From Trichocoleus sp. (GTDB lineage Bacteria > Cyanobacteriota > Cyanobacteriia > Elainellales > Elainellaceae): a DNA stretch of 64,000 bases. The notes beneath the pieces are model-generated. The model saw nothing but the letters and a program-made list of their open reading frames with translations, made no database searches and was not told the origin of the DNA. Location of the stretch: NCBI GenBank assembly GCA_036702865.1, contig DATNQD010000036.1, positions 62,001 through 126,000 on the forward strand. The letters are read 5' to 3'. This document shows positions 17,844-29,138 of this stretch, one piece after another. Both the position numbers and the translations under genes were made by a program. Numbering within the stretch: the stretch's first letter is position 1; each line of letters begins with the position of its first letter.

Positions 17844-19148
17844 TCACAAAGCAGTCGTTCGAGGCGGCACAACTAATACTTTATCGACTCGGTTACCGTC
17901 CATGTCCATCACCTCAAAGCGGAAGCCTTCCCATTCAAAATGATCGGTTGATTTGGGGATATGGCCGAGTTGAGTAATGACAAAACCACCCATCGTTTGA
18001 TAGTTACCGCGATCTTCACCGGGAAATTCTTCAACATCCAGCAGTTCTTTCAATTCATCGATCGGCAGCATTCCATCCACAAGCCAGGAGCCATCTTCGC
18101 GCTGAACTATATCGGCTTCCTGAGGTTGATCGGCAAAGGGAATATCACCAATAATTACTTCCATCACATCATTCAGCGTCACTAATCCTTGCGTAATGCC
18201 ATACTCGTCCACCACCAGCGCAATATGAGTCCCCAATTGCTTAAATAGTTCTAGAACGCGCAGGGCACGGGTGCTTTCGGGGATAAACAGCGGTTCTCGC
18301 AACAGCGTGGTCAGGTCAAACGGTTGGCTTGAGAGGCTGCTTCGCAGCACATCCGTAACGTTTACCACGCCCAAAACGTTATCCAGCGTTTCCATACAGA
18401 CTGGATAGCGGTTGTGCTGATTTTCAATCATTTTGCGGCGATTTGCTTCTGCGGAGTCGCTTAAGTCGAGCCAGACCACATCAAGGCGAGGAGTCATTAA
18501 TGATCCCACCTGGCGATCGCCCAAATTAAACACCCGCTCCACCATGTCCTGCTCTGCCGCTTCAAACATCCCTGCTTCCGCTCCCTGGCGCACCAGCACT
18601 TTAATTTCTTCCTCAGTAATGAGCGGCTCGTTTGAGGAGATATTGACGCGCAGCAGCCGTAATACGAGTTCTGTCGAAGCACTGAGCAGATGAACGATCG
18701 GTGCAACCAGCACTGCCACCCACTGCATCGGTTTTGCCACCGCTGAGGCAATCTTTTCGGGGCTATTGAGCGCTAACCGTTTCGGCACCAGTTCACCGAC
18801 AATCAGCGATAAGTAGGTGATCACCAGCACCACTAAACCGAAGGCGACCGCATCACTGGATTGCTTCAGAGCCGGAATCAGCGCAATGTAAGCGGCTAGA
18901 CGATGGGCGATCGTTGCACCCCCAAATGCACCTGCCAGAATCCCAATCAGCGTAATGCCAACCTGCACCGTCGATAAAAAGCGGTTGGGCGAGCTTGCTA
19001 ATTCTAATGCTGCCAATGCCTTCGAATCGCCTTGCTCCGCTAACTCCTGCAATCTGGCGCGACGGGCTGAGACGATCGCCATTTCAGACATCGCAAAAAC
19101 GCCGTTGGCAAGCATTAACACAAGCACAATCAAGATTTCAAGAAGCAT
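17844..19148 (-). CDS. HlyC/CorC (CNNM-DUF21, CBS) family transporter-associated protein
   Basis: The 434-residue protein has an N-terminal DUF21/CNNM membrane domain with about four hydrophobic segments (from LLEILIVLVLMLANGVFAM). A CBS-domain pair follows (region from LMTPRLDVVWLDL to VTLNDVMEVIIGD), and a small C-terminal CorC_HlyC domain comes last (WLVDGMLPIDELKELL). Relatives are implicated in magnesium or cobalt efflux and sodium-coupled ion handling. The hemolysin name is historical. It is divergent from mfd with a 259-base gap and convergent with the O-methyltransferase. Confidence 0.92.
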   Translation of the reverse strand: MLLEILIVLVLMLANGVFAMSEMAIVSARRARLQELAEQGDSKALAALELASSPNRFLSTVQVGITLIGILAGAFGGATIAHRLAAYIALIPALKQSSDAVAFGLVVLVITYLSLIVGELVPKRLALNSPEKIASAVAKPMQWVAVLVAPIVHLLSASTELVLRLLRVNISSNEPLITEEEIKVLVRQGAEAGMFEAAEQDMVERVFNLGDRQVGSLMTPRLDVVWLDLSDSAEANRRKMIENQHNRYPVCMETLDNVLGVVNVTDVLRSSLSSQPFDLTTLLREPLFIPESTRALRVLELFKQLGTHIALVVDEYGITQGLVTLNDVMEVIIGDIPFADQPQEADIVQREDGSWLVDGMLPIDELKELLDVEEFPGEDRGNYQTMGGFVITQLGHIPKSTDHFEWEGFRFEVMDMDGNRVDKVLVVPPRTTAL

Positions 19149-19407
19149 GGAGGCTATGCGGTTGGGATGGCTAGTATCGGAGTGAGCGAGAGCGATCGGC
19201 TAATCTTGGCATCTGGGGAGATGAGCAGAACTAGCAAACTGCCTGTCACTATAGAAGTTAGCATTCTCTCAAGTAGGAGAAACCAACTGTACCCCGATAC
19301 GGAAAGAAATATCTGATTCTCGGTCTTCCCTTATGTTCACTTTTAGAATAGTAAAGATTGGTATCGCTTCTGTTGATCTTACGGCTCACTGCCGCATCTG
19401 ATGGCTT

Positions 19408-22400
19408 ATGGCATTTTCCTCCGTTACCCGTGCCCTGGGACGATCGCCCCTCACCGCTGAACTCATCGCTAAGTTAGAGCAGCAGCATTTCCTGCGGCTG
19501 AATGGAGTCGCCCGTCTGCCCAAAGGACTCGTTTCTTCTGCTCTGGCACAAACGCAGCACAAAAATCTCCTGGTCATTGCCGCCACCCTTGAAGAAGCCG
19601 GACGCTGGGCAGCACAGCTAGAAGCAATGGGCTGGAAAACAATGCATTTCTACCCCACTTCCGAGGCATCGCCCTATGAGCCGTTTGACCCAGAATCCGA
19701 TTTGGTTTGGGGACAGTTGCAGGTTTTGGCTGACTTGCAGGGATTAAGCATCAGAAGCCAGAAATCGGGAGACGCAAATTCGATCGCCATCATCACGACA
19801 GAACGAGCACTTCAGCCCCATTTGCCGCCTGTGGAGGCGTTCAGCCCCTATTGCCTGACCTTAACAAAAGGCATGGAGTTGAATTTGGAGGCATTCAGTC
19901 AGCAGGTCGCTGGCTTAGGCTATGAGCGGGTGTCGCTGGTGGAAAGCGAAGGGCAATGGAGTCGTCGGGGCGATATCATCGATGTTTTTCCCGTCGCGAC
20001 TGAACTGCCTGTGCGCCTGGAGCTATTTGGGGATGAGCTAGACCAACTGCGCGAATTTGATCCAGCATCGCAACGATCGCTCGACAGCATCGATCGCCTG
20101 ATTTTGACTGCGACTGACTTTAGCCCGATTATTTTGGCAGCGTTGAGAGGACAAGGGGACGGAGATAAGCTAACGCAAATTTCGCCATATCTTTCGGTCG
20201 AAGAACTGGAGCGACTGGAAGAAGGTCAGCCTCCAGAAGGAATGCGGCGATTCCTGGGCGTGGCATTTGAGCAACCTGCTTCGCTGCTAGATTATCTGTC
20301 GCCAAATACCTTGATTGCGATCGACGAACCCGCTCAATGTCAGGCACATAGCGAGCGGTGGTATGAACATGCCGAGGAGCAATGGCAAGAGTTAGGGAGC
20401 AAAGGGCGAGAGGACTACCCACTCCCCAAAATCCACCGCTCCTTTGAAACTTCCCTCGCTGCCGTCGAACAGTTCGATCGCCTCTACCTTTCAGAGCTTT
20501 CGGAAGAGAATGAGGGGCTGAATCTCGCCAGTCGTCCGGTTCCAGCCATTCCCCATCAATTTGCTCGATTGGCAGAAACCTTACGGCAGGAGCGCGATCG
20601 CAGTTTTTCAATTTGGCTCGTATCGGCACAGCCATCTCGATCGGTCGCTTTGTTGCAGGAGCATGACTGTCCGGCGCAGTTTGTCCCGAATCCCCGCGAT
20701 TATCTGGCGATCGATAAGTTGCAGACCCAGAAAACGCCGATCGCGGTGAAGTATTCCGGCTTGGCAGAGCTAGAGGGATTCATTCTGCCGACGTTCCGAT
20801 TGGTGGTTGTGACCGATCGTGAGTTTTTCGGACAGCATACCCTCGCCACACCGACCTATATTCGTCGCCGCAGACAAGCCGCCTCCAAGCAGGTAGACCC
20901 CAACAAGCTACAGTTGGGCGACTATGTGGTTCACAAAAATCATGGCGTGGGGCGGTTCCTCAAACTGGAAAGCTTGACCATCAACAGCGAAACTCGCGAA
21001 TATCTGGTGCTGCAATATGCAGATGGCTTGCTGCGCGTTGCGGCAGATCAGGTAGGGTCTCTATCGCGCTTCCGGGGTGCGGGGGATCAAACGCCAGAAC
21101 TGAATAAGATGTCGGGCAAAGCCTGGGAGAGAACCAAGAGCAAAGTCCGCAAAGCCGTCAAAAAAGTAGCAGTTGATTTGCTGCAGCTTTACGCAAACCG
21201 GGCACAGCAAGAGGGTTTCACCTTCCCGGTCGATATGCCCTGGCAGGAAGAATTAGAGGAGTCATTCCCCTATCAACCTACGCCCGATCAGCTCAAGGCA
21301 GTGCAGGACGTGAAGCGCGATATGGAAAGCCCTCGTCCAATGGATCGCCTGGTCTGTGGCGATGTGGGCTTTGGCAAAACGGAGGTCGCCATTCGAGCAA
21401 TTTTCAAAGCGGTAACTGCCGGAAAACAAATTGCGCTCCTCGCTCCAACCACAATTCTGACGCAACAGCACTATCACACGCTCAAAGAACGCTTTGCTCC
21501 CTATCCAATTCAGGTTGGCTTACTCAATCGCTTCCGCACTGCCGAGGAACGCAAAGACATTCAGCAGCGATTAGCAACGGGTGAACTGGATATCGTAGTC
21601 GGGACGCATCAGCTATTGGGCAAAGGTGTACAGTTCAAAGATCTGGGCTTGCTGGTTGTCGATGAAGAACAGCGGTTTGGCGTCAACCAGAAGGAGAAAA
21701 TTAAGTCGCTGCGAACCCAGGTCGATGTACTGACCCTGAGTGCGACGCCCATTCCCCGGACGCTGTACATGGCGCTTTCCGGCGTGCGAGAGATGAGCTT
21801 GATTACCACTCCGCCCCCGTCTCGTCGTCCAATTAAGACCCACTTGGCTCCTTATGATCCGGAAGTGGTGCGAACTGCAATTCGGCAAGAACTCGATCGC
21901 GGTGGTCAGGTGTTCTATGTTGTGCCCAGAGTCGAGGGCATTGAAGAAGTTGCTGCCAAGTTACGGGAAATGATTCCTAGTGCAAGGTTGGCAACGGCTC
22001 ACGGGCAGATGCAGGAGGGTGAACTGGAAGCGACGATGCTCACCTTCAGTAATGGTGATGCAGATATTCTGCTTTGTACAACGATCATTGAGTCAGGGTT
22101 GGATATTCCACGCGTCAACACAATCCTGATTGAAGATGCCCAAAAGTTTGGCTTGTCGCAGCTTTACCAGTTGCGCGGTCGGGTGGGTCGGGCTGGCATT
22201 CAAGCACATGCCTGGCTGTTCTATCCCAAACAAAGTGCGTTAACCGATAACGCCAGACAACGACTTCGCGCCATTCAGGAGTTTGCACAGCTTGGCTCTG
22301 GCTATCAGCTTGCCGTCCGTGATATGGAGATCCGGGGCGTTGGTAACTTGCTCGGCGCGGAACAGTCGGGACAAATGGACGCGATCGGCTTTGATCTCTA

Positions 22401-22926
22401 TATGGAAATGCTGGAAGAGGCAATTAAGGAAATTCGCGGTCAGGAAATTCCCAAAGTGGACGACACGCAGATCGATCTCAACGTCACTGCCTTTATTCCT
22501 GCCGATTACATTGCCGACCTCGATCAAAAGATGAGCGCTTATCGGGCTGTGGCATCGGCTCAGTCTATGCCAGATCTCCAGCGCATTGCGGCTGAGTGGA
22601 ACGATCGCTATGGCACCATCCCCCCTGCTGCCCAACAACTGTTTAAGGTGATGGAACTCAAGCAGATCGGTAAATCGCTTGGCTTTAGCCGCATTAAGCC
22701 TGAAGGTAAGCAGCACGTCGTCCTCGAAACCCCAATGGAAGAACCCGCCTGGAATTTGCTGAAGGAAAACTTACCTGCTCATCTGCAAACTCGGTTTGTT
22801 TATACACCGGGCAAAGTGACGGTCAGAGGCTTAGGTTCCCTCAAACCGGATCAGCAGCTCGAAAATTTGGTCAGCTATCTTAGCCGAATGCAGGGCAGTC
22901 TACCTGAAGCCGCAGTTGCTAGTTAA
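19408..22926 (+). CDS. mfd: Transcription-repair coupling factor Mfd
   Basis: Mfd removes stalled RNA polymerase at DNA lesions and recruits UvrA. The 1172-residue protein has UvrB-like N-terminal domains, an RNA-polymerase-interacting CarD-like domain ([16 protein letters not shown]), and superfamily 2 helicase motifs: Walker [15 protein letters not shown] near residue 650, DEEQ box [10 protein letters not shown], and motif [14 protein letters not shown]-terminal TRCF domain follows. Length and order are normal. The ATG at 19408 is chosen because the protein begins with typical cyanobacterial sequence there; another ATG seven bases upstream is out of frame. Confidence 0.97.
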   Translation: MAFSSVTRALGRSPLTAELIAKLEQQHFLRLNGVARLPKGLVSSALAQTQHKNLLVIAATLEEAGRWAAQLEAMGWKTMHFYPTSEASPYEPFDPESDLVWGQLQVLADLQGLSIRSQKSGDANSIAIITTERALQPHLPPVEAFSPYCLTLTKGMELNLEAFSQQVAGLGYERVSLVESEGQWSRRGDIIDVFPVATELPVRLELFGDELDQLREFDPASQRSLDSIDRLILTATDFSPIILAALRGQGDGDKLTQISPYLSVEELERLEEGQPPEGMRRFLGVAFEQPASLLDYLSPNTLIAIDEPAQCQAHSERWYEHAEEQWQELGSKGREDYPLPKIHRSFETSLAAVEQFDRLYLSELSEENEGLNLASRPVPAIPHQFARLAETLRQERDRSFSIWLVSAQPSRSVALLQEHDCPAQFVPNPRDYLAIDKLQTQKTPIAVKYSGLAELEGFILPTFRLVVVTDREFFGQHTLATPTYIRRRRQAASKQVDPNKLQLGDYVVHKNHGVGRFLKLESLTINSETREYLVLQYADGLLRVAADQVGSLSRFRGAGDQTPELNKMSGKAWERTKSKVRKAVKKVAVDLLQLYANRAQQEGFTFPVDMPWQEELEESFPYQPTPDQLKAVQDVKRDMESPRPMDRLVCGDVGFGKTEVAIRAIFKAVTAGKQIALLAPTTILTQQHYHTLKERFAPYPIQVGLLNRFRTAEERKDIQQRLATGELDIVVGTHQLLGKGVQFKDLGLLVVDEEQRFGVNQKEKIKSLRTQVDVLTLSATPIPRTLYMALSGVREMSLITTPPPSRRPIKTHLAPYDPEVVRTAIRQELDRGGQVFYVVPRVEGIEEVAAKLREMIPSARLATAHGQMQEGELEATMLTFSNGDADILLCTTIIESGLDIPRVNTILIEDAQKFGLSQLYQLRGRVGRAGIQAHAWLFYPKQSALTDNARQRLRAIQEFAQLGSGYQLAVRDMEIRGVGNLLGAEQSGQMDAIGFDLYMEMLEEAIKEIRGQEIPKVDDTQIDLNVTAFIPADYIADLDQKMSAYRAVASAQSMPDLQRIAAEWNDRYGTIPPAAQQLFKVMELKQIGKSLGFSRIKPEGKQHVVLETPMEEPAWNLLKENLPAHLQTRFVYTPGKVTVRGLGSLKPDQQLENLVSYLSRMQGSLPEAAVAS

Positions 22927-23058
22927 CTACGATCGAACTTCCTCCAGGGTAGGCATCTTGTCCTCAACGATGAACGTCGTTTGAGCAAATCTGTTTGCCG
23001 AAGGTACGATCGAAGAACCCGCGTTAATCTGAGTCGCTGGCCTGAGAGGTAAACCCCA

Positions 23059-23802
23059 ATGACGACGCTCATTTCCCAAGCCTCAACAGCAGAAATTTTT
23101 TACCCGAGTGAAGACGGTGAACCCGTGGCAGAAACTTACGACCATCTCTACGTTTTACTTGTCACCCTGGAAGTCTTGCGGCAGTATTTGGAAGGACGAC
23201 AGGCAACCGTTTTGGGTAATCAGTTTCTTTATTACGCACAGGGCTACCCTCGGCTTAGAGTTGCCCCTGATGTGATGGTCATTTTTGATGTGCCACCAGG
23301 CGGCAGAGACAACTACAAAACCTGGGAAGAAGGACAGGTTCCAGCCGTGATCTTTGAAATGTCCTCTCAGGGAACGAAAGACCAGGATCAGATTTTCAAG
23401 AAAACGCTCTATGAACAGCTTGGCGTCAAAGAATATTGGCTGTTTGACCCCAGAGGGGAGTGGGTTGAGGGACAGCTTCAGGGCTACCGCCTGCGGGGTG
23501 AAGTTTATGAGCCGATCGAAGACGGCAGAAGTGAACCGCTTCAGTTACGGTTACAAGCTGAAGGACGACTGATTGGGTTCTACCGGGAAGACAATGGCGA
23601 GAAGCTGCTGATTCCTGGAGAACTGGCAGAAGCCCTACGACAAGAGGTTTTAGCCCGGCAGGAGGCAGAAGCACAGATCGAGGCAGAACGCCAACGCGCA
23701 GAGGAGGAGCGCCAACGCGCAGAGCAAGCTGAATTACAAGTTGCACAGCTTAAGGCACGCTTACGATCGCTTGGCATTGACCCAGATCAAGAGAATCTGT
23801 AA
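23059..23802 (+). CDS. Uma2 family (PD-(D/E)XK-like) protein with coiled-coil tail
   Basis: This 247-residue protein belongs to the Uma2/DUF820 family, which is greatly expanded in cyanobacteria and has a restriction-endonuclease-like fold. Visible hallmarks are LRVAPDVMVIF, PAVIFEMSS and GVKEYWLFDPRG, giving the D...E-x-x-S core. From about residue 195 a charged Ala/Glu/Arg/Gln coiled coil follows (repeats of AEEERQRAEQ), ending LRSLGIDPDQENL. Nuclease activity is inferred from the fold and has not been shown for most members. A second Uma2 gene lies at 39231. It starts at ATG 23059, 132 bases after mfd. Confidence 0.88.
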   Translation: MTTLISQASTAEIFYPSEDGEPVAETYDHLYVLLVTLEVLRQYLEGRQATVLGNQFLYYAQGYPRLRVAPDVMVIFDVPPGGRDNYKTWEEGQVPAVIFEMSSQGTKDQDQIFKKTLYEQLGVKEYWLFDPRGEWVEGQLQGYRLRGEVYEPIEDGRSEPLQLRLQAEGRLIGFYREDNGEKLLIPGELAEALRQEVLARQEAEAQIEAERQRAEEERQRAEQAELQVAQLKARLRSLGIDPDQENL

Positions 23803-23865
23803 AGCCTGGGCAGAGAGCGAGCCAATTTGTCTTATGATGACCACGCAATTGTTTCAGGGAACTAA

Positions 23866-26058
23866 GTGGTCTGTAGGATGCCCTTTCCAAACCAATGGCT
23901 CAACCGAGTTTTTAGTAGCACGATCGCACTTTTGATCAGCCTGATTATCGCGATACTCTGTCAATCTCCGGTTTGGGCAGCCTCTAGTACACAGCCTCCA
24001 CTCACGCCCCTGACTCTGGAAGTCCTGCAAGAACGGTTGAAATCTCCAACTCAGGCAGAGGGCAGCCGGACGATCGATTTGCGGCGATTGATGATTGATT
24101 TACGGTCTGAAAATGCTGCTTTCCGGGATCAGTTCTATCGGCTGATTCAAACCCAGCTTCAGCGATCGATCACTCCCCTCGGACTTGATTTCAGCGATTC
24201 TCTGATTCGGGGCGAGCTGAAAATGAGCGATCTGGGCATCCGCACCCCCCTCTATGGGCAAAGCTCCCCAATTCTGACTGAACGAGAACAAAGCCAGCTC
24301 AACCGCGATCGGCGTCGCCTTTCTCAACTGAACCAACTTTCTCGATCGCTCCTGGTGCAAACTCAACTGCCACCTTTACAAATTACGTTATTAAGAGGAT
24401 CGCTGAACTTAGTACAGACTCGGTTCGAGGGGTTTGTGAATGTCACCAACACTTTCTTTTTGGGACGAGTTGAAGCAACAGGGGCAATTTTTGAGCAAGA
24501 AACAGATTGGTCAGAGGCGCGATTTGGTCAGTCTGCCACGTTTACAAATGCCATTTTTCAACGCGATGCCCGCTTTCGCAGCACCATTTTTTTCGATCGC
24601 CTTCGCTTTAATCAAGTTCAATTTCAGGGCGCAATTACGTTTCAAAGCAGCGAATTTTTAGCGCCTGCGAGCTTCCATCAATCCCTGTTCCAGCAAGCCG
24701 CGAACTACACGCGCACCCAATGGAAAGACAACGCCGACTTTGCCCAAACTCGATGGCAAGGGGTCAGTTTGTTCGATCGCAGCAAGTTTAGCCAGGCGCT
24801 TTTCCTGACAGAATCCACGTTTGAAACACTCCTCAGTTTCCGGCAGGTTCAGTTTAATCAATCGGTGAATTTGCGCGGAGCCGGTATTTTTGATCAAGCC
24901 GATTTTGGTGATGCCAGCTTTGCGCCTGCTGTCCATCTCAACGTTCCCGAATTACAGTTTGATCCAAGACGCGCCACTATTCTGGGCGATCCGGGGCGGA
25001 TCGGTCGAGTGTTATTTGTGCCAACGCTCCAGGGCAACGAAACCCTGCTCAGGAATCTGGTGCGAAACTTTCGGCAGATGCAGCAAATCGCGGATGCAAA
25101 CCAGCTAGAGTACATGGCTCAAACCCTCCGATCGCGCCAACTCTGGCAACGGCTTCTTGGAGCAGACCTGAACACAGCCGTTCCCGATCGATTACAGCAA
25201 GTCGGATTTTCTCCTGAGCAGGTCAAAGCGATCGTCCAGGCAAGAACTCAAACTCGCTTTCGCACACCCAGCGATATTCTCCGCTTAGAAGAGGTGGATC
25301 TGGGAACCTATGTGAAAGTGCGCGATCGAATTAGTGTGGGTCAATCCCTCTCTGCCGCAGGCTGGCTCCTGGATGGGCTGTACTGGCTCGGTTTGAGTTT
25401 GCTGCTCTTACTGACTCGCTATGGCACAAGTTTCTGGCTAACGTTTGGCGTCGGCATTGTTGGAGTTGCCTATTTTGGATTGTTTTTTTGGCTGGTCGAT
25501 CGCTATCGTCGCCTTTATCCCAAACCGATTTTGCCGGCCCCTGAGGAAGCAACCTGGGTTTTGAGTGGTTATAGCTTAATCACGCTCTCTGGACTCATTG
25601 CGATCTTTCAGAGTGCCGAACATCCCATTCTGACGCTCACCTGTCTGGGGTTGGTGATCATCCCTGTTCCAATGATTCTGCTCAGTTTCATTTACTGGCG
25701 CGGGCGATACCACGACTTAATGGAAGTGAGCTATTTCGTTGAAGACGGTAGCTTCCGTCAGTTGCGATTTCTCATCGGCAGATTGCCCAACATTCCGCTG
25801 TTTCCGCAGTTCCGCGATCGATACACGCCCATTCTTTGGGATCGCCGCTGGGGCTGGCTCAACTACTTTGATTTCAGTCTCAACAATTTCCTACGCTTTG
25901 GCTTTAATGACATTCGCTTGCGCGATCAATCGGTTCCGGGACTGATCACCAGTTTGGTTTGGTATCAGTGGAGCCTGGGTATCCTTTATTTTGCGCTGCT
26001 ACTCTGGACACTTTCCCGCACCATCCCCGGTCTCAATCTGCTGATTTACTTCAAGTAG
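23866..26058 (+). CDS. Secreted/membrane pentapeptide-like repeat protein with HhH segment
   Basis: A GTG at 23866 has AGGGA five bases upstream; the ATG at 23878 is an alternative start. A signal or anchor helix follows (LLISLIIAILCQSPVWAA). Residues about 170-370 show pentapeptide-like A/F-x-x-x-x repeats (for example FTNAIFQRDARFRSTIF), which usually fold as a right-handed beta helix. Next comes a helix-hairpin-helix-like segment (VGFSPEQVKAIVQARTQTRF), and then several membrane helices in the last 230 residues. The 730-residue architecture is a cyanobacterial type of unknown function. The HhH call is by eye. The protein is probably inserted in the plasma or thylakoid membrane with the repeats outside the cytoplasm. 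Confidence 0.75.
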   Translation: MVCRMPFPNQWLNRVFSSTIALLISLIIAILCQSPVWAASSTQPPLTPLTLEVLQERLKSPTQAEGSRTIDLRRLMIDLRSENAAFRDQFYRLIQTQLQRSITPLGLDFSDSLIRGELKMSDLGIRTPLYGQSSPILTEREQSQLNRDRRRLSQLNQLSRSLLVQTQLPPLQITLLRGSLNLVQTRFEGFVNVTNTFFLGRVEATGAIFEQETDWSEARFGQSATFTNAIFQRDARFRSTIFFDRLRFNQVQFQGAITFQSSEFLAPASFHQSLFQQAANYTRTQWKDNADFAQTRWQGVSLFDRSKFSQALFLTESTFETLLSFRQVQFNQSVNLRGAGIFDQADFGDASFAPAVHLNVPELQFDPRRATILGDPGRIGRVLFVPTLQGNETLLRNLVRNFRQMQQIADANQLEYMAQTLRSRQLWQRLLGADLNTAVPDRLQQVGFSPEQVKAIVQARTQTRFRTPSDILRLEEVDLGTYVKVRDRISVGQSLSAAGWLLDGLYWLGLSLLLLLTRYGTSFWLTFGVGIVGVAYFGLFFWLVDRYRRLYPKPILPAPEEATWVLSGYSLITLSGLIAIFQSAEHPILTLTCLGLVIIPVPMILLSFIYWRGRYHDLMEVSYFVEDGSFRQLRFLIGRLPNIPLFPQFRDRYTPILWDRRWGWLNYFDFSLNNFLRFGFNDIRLRDQSVPGLITSLVWYQWSLGILYFALLLWTLSRTIPGLNLLIYFK

Positions 26059-26099
26059 TGTTCAAGATTTTTTGATGAATTGATTAACGGAATTTGTTT

Positions 26100-27095
26100 A
26101 TGAATCGGTTTATTTCGATCGCCACTTCAACTCAGCTGGAAGCCATTCAATCCCTTCAAGGCTTGCCCGCTTTACCTCCAAAAATATTTGCACAACACAA
26201 ACCAGATGCTCACTGGGTACTCGTGCAAAACGAAATGATTCGGGCATCTTGTTCACTGTGGTGGCAAAAAACGCCTGCTTACCTGGATCACCAAGTCGGA
26301 TTGATTGGACACTACCAGGCAGAAGACAATGAATTTGCTGCGCTTTTGCTCAACCATGCCTGTCAGCAGCTTACAGAACAAAATTGCACGATCGTCATTG
26401 CGCCAATGGACGGCAATACCTGGAGACGATATCGGTTCATCATCGATCGCGGTAGCGAACCTATCTTTTTTCTAGAGCCTGATAACCCTGATCAATGGAT
26501 CAATCACTTTCAAGATCAAGAATTTACAGTTCTAGCGAACTATCAGTCCAGCATCAACACAGATTTAACCTATGTTGATCCACGGATGGAAAAAATTGCG
26601 GCAAGAATGCATGATCTCGGTGTGCAAATTCGATCGATTGATCTAGAAAATTTTGAGACAGAACTGGAGCGAATTTATCAGCTCTCCAGTATTAGTTTTC
26701 GCCATAATTTTTTATACACGCCGATCGATCGCGCGGAATTCATCACTCAGTATCTTCAGGTTAAACCTTACGTCAAGCCAGAACTCACTTTACTGGCAGA
26801 ACATCAGCATCAACTTGTTGGTTTTCTGTTTGCAGTTCCCGACATTTCACAGTCACAGAGAGGTCAAACAATCGATACTGCAATTATCAAGACAGTTGCT
26901 GCTTTACCCGGAAAAACTTATGCCGGACTAGGTAGTTTACTCGTTTCTCAAGCACAGACGATCGCGCGTCAACTGGGCTATCAACGAGTGATTCACGCAC
27001 TCATGCATGACGCAAACAACTCGTGTAATCTTAGCCGTCACTATGCTCATTCCATCAGGCGTTATGTTCTTTTTGCCAAAAACTTGATTTCTTAA
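26100..27095 (+). CDS. GNAT-like N-acetyltransferase
   Basis: I use the ATG at 26100 (331 residues); a TTG two codons upstream is less likely because ACGGA at 26088-26092 is spaced for the ATG. The C-terminal half contains QLVGFLFAVPD and KTYAGLGSLLVSQAQTIARQ. These resemble GNAT strands 4-5 and the acetyl-CoA pyrophosphate loop, and HALMHDANNSC resembles motif B. The N-terminal half also looks like a degenerate GNAT domain (VGLIGHYQAEDNEFAALLL), so this may be a double-GNAT protein. The substrate is unknown. It follows the pentapeptide-like protein by 41 bases and may be in the same transcript. Confidence 0.72.
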   Translation: MNRFISIATSTQLEAIQSLQGLPALPPKIFAQHKPDAHWVLVQNEMIRASCSLWWQKTPAYLDHQVGLIGHYQAEDNEFAALLLNHACQQLTEQNCTIVIAPMDGNTWRRYRFIIDRGSEPIFFLEPDNPDQWINHFQDQEFTVLANYQSSINTDLTYVDPRMEKIAARMHDLGVQIRSIDLENFETELERIYQLSSISFRHNFLYTPIDRAEFITQYLQVKPYVKPELTLLAEHQHQLVGFLFAVPDISQSQRGQTIDTAIIKTVAALPGKTYAGLGSLLVSQAQTIARQLGYQRVIHALMHDANNSCNLSRHYAHSIRRYVLFAKNLIS

Positions 27096-27103
27096 TTGCA
27101 GAT

Positions 27104-27130
27104 AGGTGAGCATTTCGCCCACCTTTATCA
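27104..27130 (+). terminator. Hairpin at the end of the GNAT-like gene
   Basis: AGGTGAGC and GCCCACCT (one A/C mismatch) pair around the loop ATTTC, followed by TTTATC. The position, nine bases after the stop codon, fits a rho-independent terminator, although the T-run is weak. Confidence 0.5.
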
Positions 27131-27222
27131 GTAACTTATGCTAACACTATGTATTTCAGTAACTTACCTCCGTTAAAACTCCGTTAAAACTAAGTTAGCT
27201 ATGAAGCAATTTGTAGCCATTT

Positions 27223-27501
27223 TTAATTATTGCTACGAGTGCCTACACGGGCAATATGAGGAGTTTCTCCAGCAACGGTTAGCGTTTGAGCAGGTGAACT
27301 ATTCTTTTCGTCCTTATGACCATTTCCGGGTGACGGCATCCACCAAGCAATAATGCTAGTGATACCACTCCAAAATAAAGCCTGATTTTTATCTTCAGTC
27401 GCCACAGCCATTTTACCCAGGCAGAATATTAAGACGAGTGCACTAAAGGAAACTTGAACAATAAACTTTAGGAAGTCCTGGTTCGACAATTGATTTTTCA
27501 T
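27223..27501 (-). CDS. Small two-helix membrane protein of unknown function
   Basis: The 92-residue frame has two likely membrane helices (FIVQVSFSALVLIFCLGKMAV and ALFWSGITSIIAWWMPSP) separated by a charged linker, and a polar C-terminal tail of about 35 residues. The amino-acid pattern is credible for a real membrane protein, but no good ribosome-binding site precedes the ATG. I do not recognise a named family. It lies alone between the GNAT-like gene and dnaA. Confidence 0.5.
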   Translation of the reverse strand: MKNQLSNQDFLKFIVQVSFSALVLIFCLGKMAVATEDKNQALFWSGITSIIAWWMPSPGNGHKDEKNSSPAQTLTVAGETPHIARVGTRSNN

Positions 27502-27743
27502 GGGGGCTATCTTAGATAAGTGATGAATTGGGGGCTGACAGCTTTTCTTGTTTCAGGGCTGTTATTTTATTCATCACCAATCGATCGCACATTTTCGCAA
27601 AACTCGAGGAATCTTTAGCTCATTTCTCCTGCTGTCAACCACTGCTTTAGGATGAAGTTTTCATCATCCAATTGAGTGAAACCTGAGCAGCTCAAGTACC
27701 GCCTTCCTGACCGATTAAACCCGCTTCCTAAAACCTGAAATCT

Positions 27744-29138
27744 CTACCCCTTCCGTACCTGCTTCGGATTCTGGTTAGACAACGTCAGCCGATCGCTCAA
27801 TTGTCGCAGCGTTCTTGCCATTTCAGGGTCAGACTCTTTCTGCTGAGCCACTTTGTCGCAGCTATACATTACGGTCGTGTGGTCTTTGCCCCCGAATACT
27901 TCGCCAATTTTGGGCAAGCTCAGATCGGTATGCTGACGCATCAAATACATCCCAATCTGTCGGGCAACACTGATCTCTCGACGGCGTGAACTGCCTTTCA
28001 AGTCTTCCAGGGAGATGCCATAGGTTTCCACGATCGTATTAAGCACTGCATCGGGAGATGCTTCAACCTGTTCGCTGGGCGGGTTGAGGACTGGCGAAAT
28101 GTTCTCTACTGTCATTGACAGACCAGAAATCGAGATATAAGCCACTGCCCGGATCAATGCTCCTTCCAGTTCCCGAATGTTGGAGGTGTAACTGGTGGCA
28201 ATGTATTCGATCACCTCTCTTGGCAGGCGCATGTTTTCGTACTCTGCCTTCTTTTGCAGAATTGCCATCCGGGTTTCCAGGTCAGGCGGCTGGATATCAG
28301 CAATTAAACCCATGGAAAAGCGGGAGCAGAGGCGTTCCTGTAGGCGAGGAATATGATTGGGGGGGCGATCGGACGCTAAGACCACCTGCTTTCCGGCTTC
28401 GTGGAGCGTGTTGAAGGTATGAAAAAACTCTTCCTGCGTGTATTCCTTGCCTTCAATGAACTGAATATCATCCACCAGCAGCACATCCACCGCCCGATAA
28501 TGCTCCCGGAAGCTCTGCATACTGTCTTTGCGGATGGCAGCAATCAGATCATTGGTGAATTGCTCTGTTGAAACATAAAAGATTTTTGAGCGGGGATCAA
28601 TCTCCAGTCGATAGTGCCCGATCGCCTGCATCAGGTGGGTTTTGCCTAATCCTACGCCCCCGCAAAGAAACAGCGGATTGAATTCGCGTCCAGGAGACTC
28701 TGCCACCGCTAAAGATGCCGCATGAGCCATCCGATTGTTTGCACCGACGACGAAGCGCGAGAAGACGTATTTGGGGTTTAGGTCAGTTTGGCGCGCCCGG
28801 GAGCTCGCAGGCAGATCGGTTGGAGGAGCTTCGGCAGACTGTGCCCACACCATTTCTGAGGCTTCTGGCAGACCCTCAGACTCCGCACCCGGCTTGACAG
28901 TGATGTGAATCTCGACCGATCGCCCTAAAAGTTCCTGCACCACATCTCCGATCGTCTTGACGTAATACTTCTGGAGCCAGTTACGAGCGAATGGGTTGGG
29001 CGTGCAGATCACTAAACTGCAATCATCGAGCCGCTCAGCAGTAGCAGATTTAATCCAGGTTTCAAAGGTCGGGCGACTCAGCTGGAGCTGTAACCGCTCC
29101 AATACCTGATTCCAAAAATTTTCCAGGCTAATTTCCAC
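27744..29138 (-). CDS. dnaA: Chromosomal replication initiator DnaA
   Basis: DnaA binds DnaA boxes at the origin and melts DNA in its ATP form. The 464-residue protein has domain I ([15 protein letters not shown]), a short linker domain II, an AAA+ domain III with Walker [17 protein letters not shown] (about residue 158) and Walker [10 protein letters not shown], and a domain IV with the [15 protein letters not shown] signature helix-turn-helix. It starts at GTG 29138 with GAGGTG just upstream. In this window the candidate DnaA-box cluster is not beside dnaA but beside dnaN (57722-57916), a layout usual in cyanobacteria. Confidence 0.97.
   Translation of the reverse strand: MEISLENFWNQVLERLQLQLSRPTFETWIKSATAERLDDCSLVICTPNPFARNWLQKYYVKTIGDVVQELLGRSVEIHITVKPGAESEGLPEASEMVWAQSAEAPPTDLPASSRARQTDLNPKYVFSRFVVGANNRMAHAASLAVAESPGREFNPLFLCGGVGLGKTHLMQAIGHYRLEIDPRSKIFYVSTEQFTNDLIAAIRKDSMQSFREHYRAVDVLLVDDIQFIEGKEYTQEEFFHTFNTLHEAGKQVVLASDRPPNHIPRLQERLCSRFSMGLIADIQPPDLETRMAILQKKAEYENMRLPREVIEYIATSYTSNIRELEGALIRAVAYISISGLSMTVENISPVLNPPSEQVEASPDAVLNTIVETYGISLEDLKGSSRRREISVARQIGMYLMRQHTDLSLPKIGEVFGGKDHTTVMYSCDKVAQQKESDPEMARTLRQLSDRLTLSNQNPKQVRKG

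Noticed and set aside
20129-20635. 168-codon frame opposite mfd
   Set aside because: Antisense to an intact essential-type gene, with no independent support.
22240-22716. 158-codon frame opposite mfd
   Set aside because: Shadow of the conserved mfd C-terminal half.
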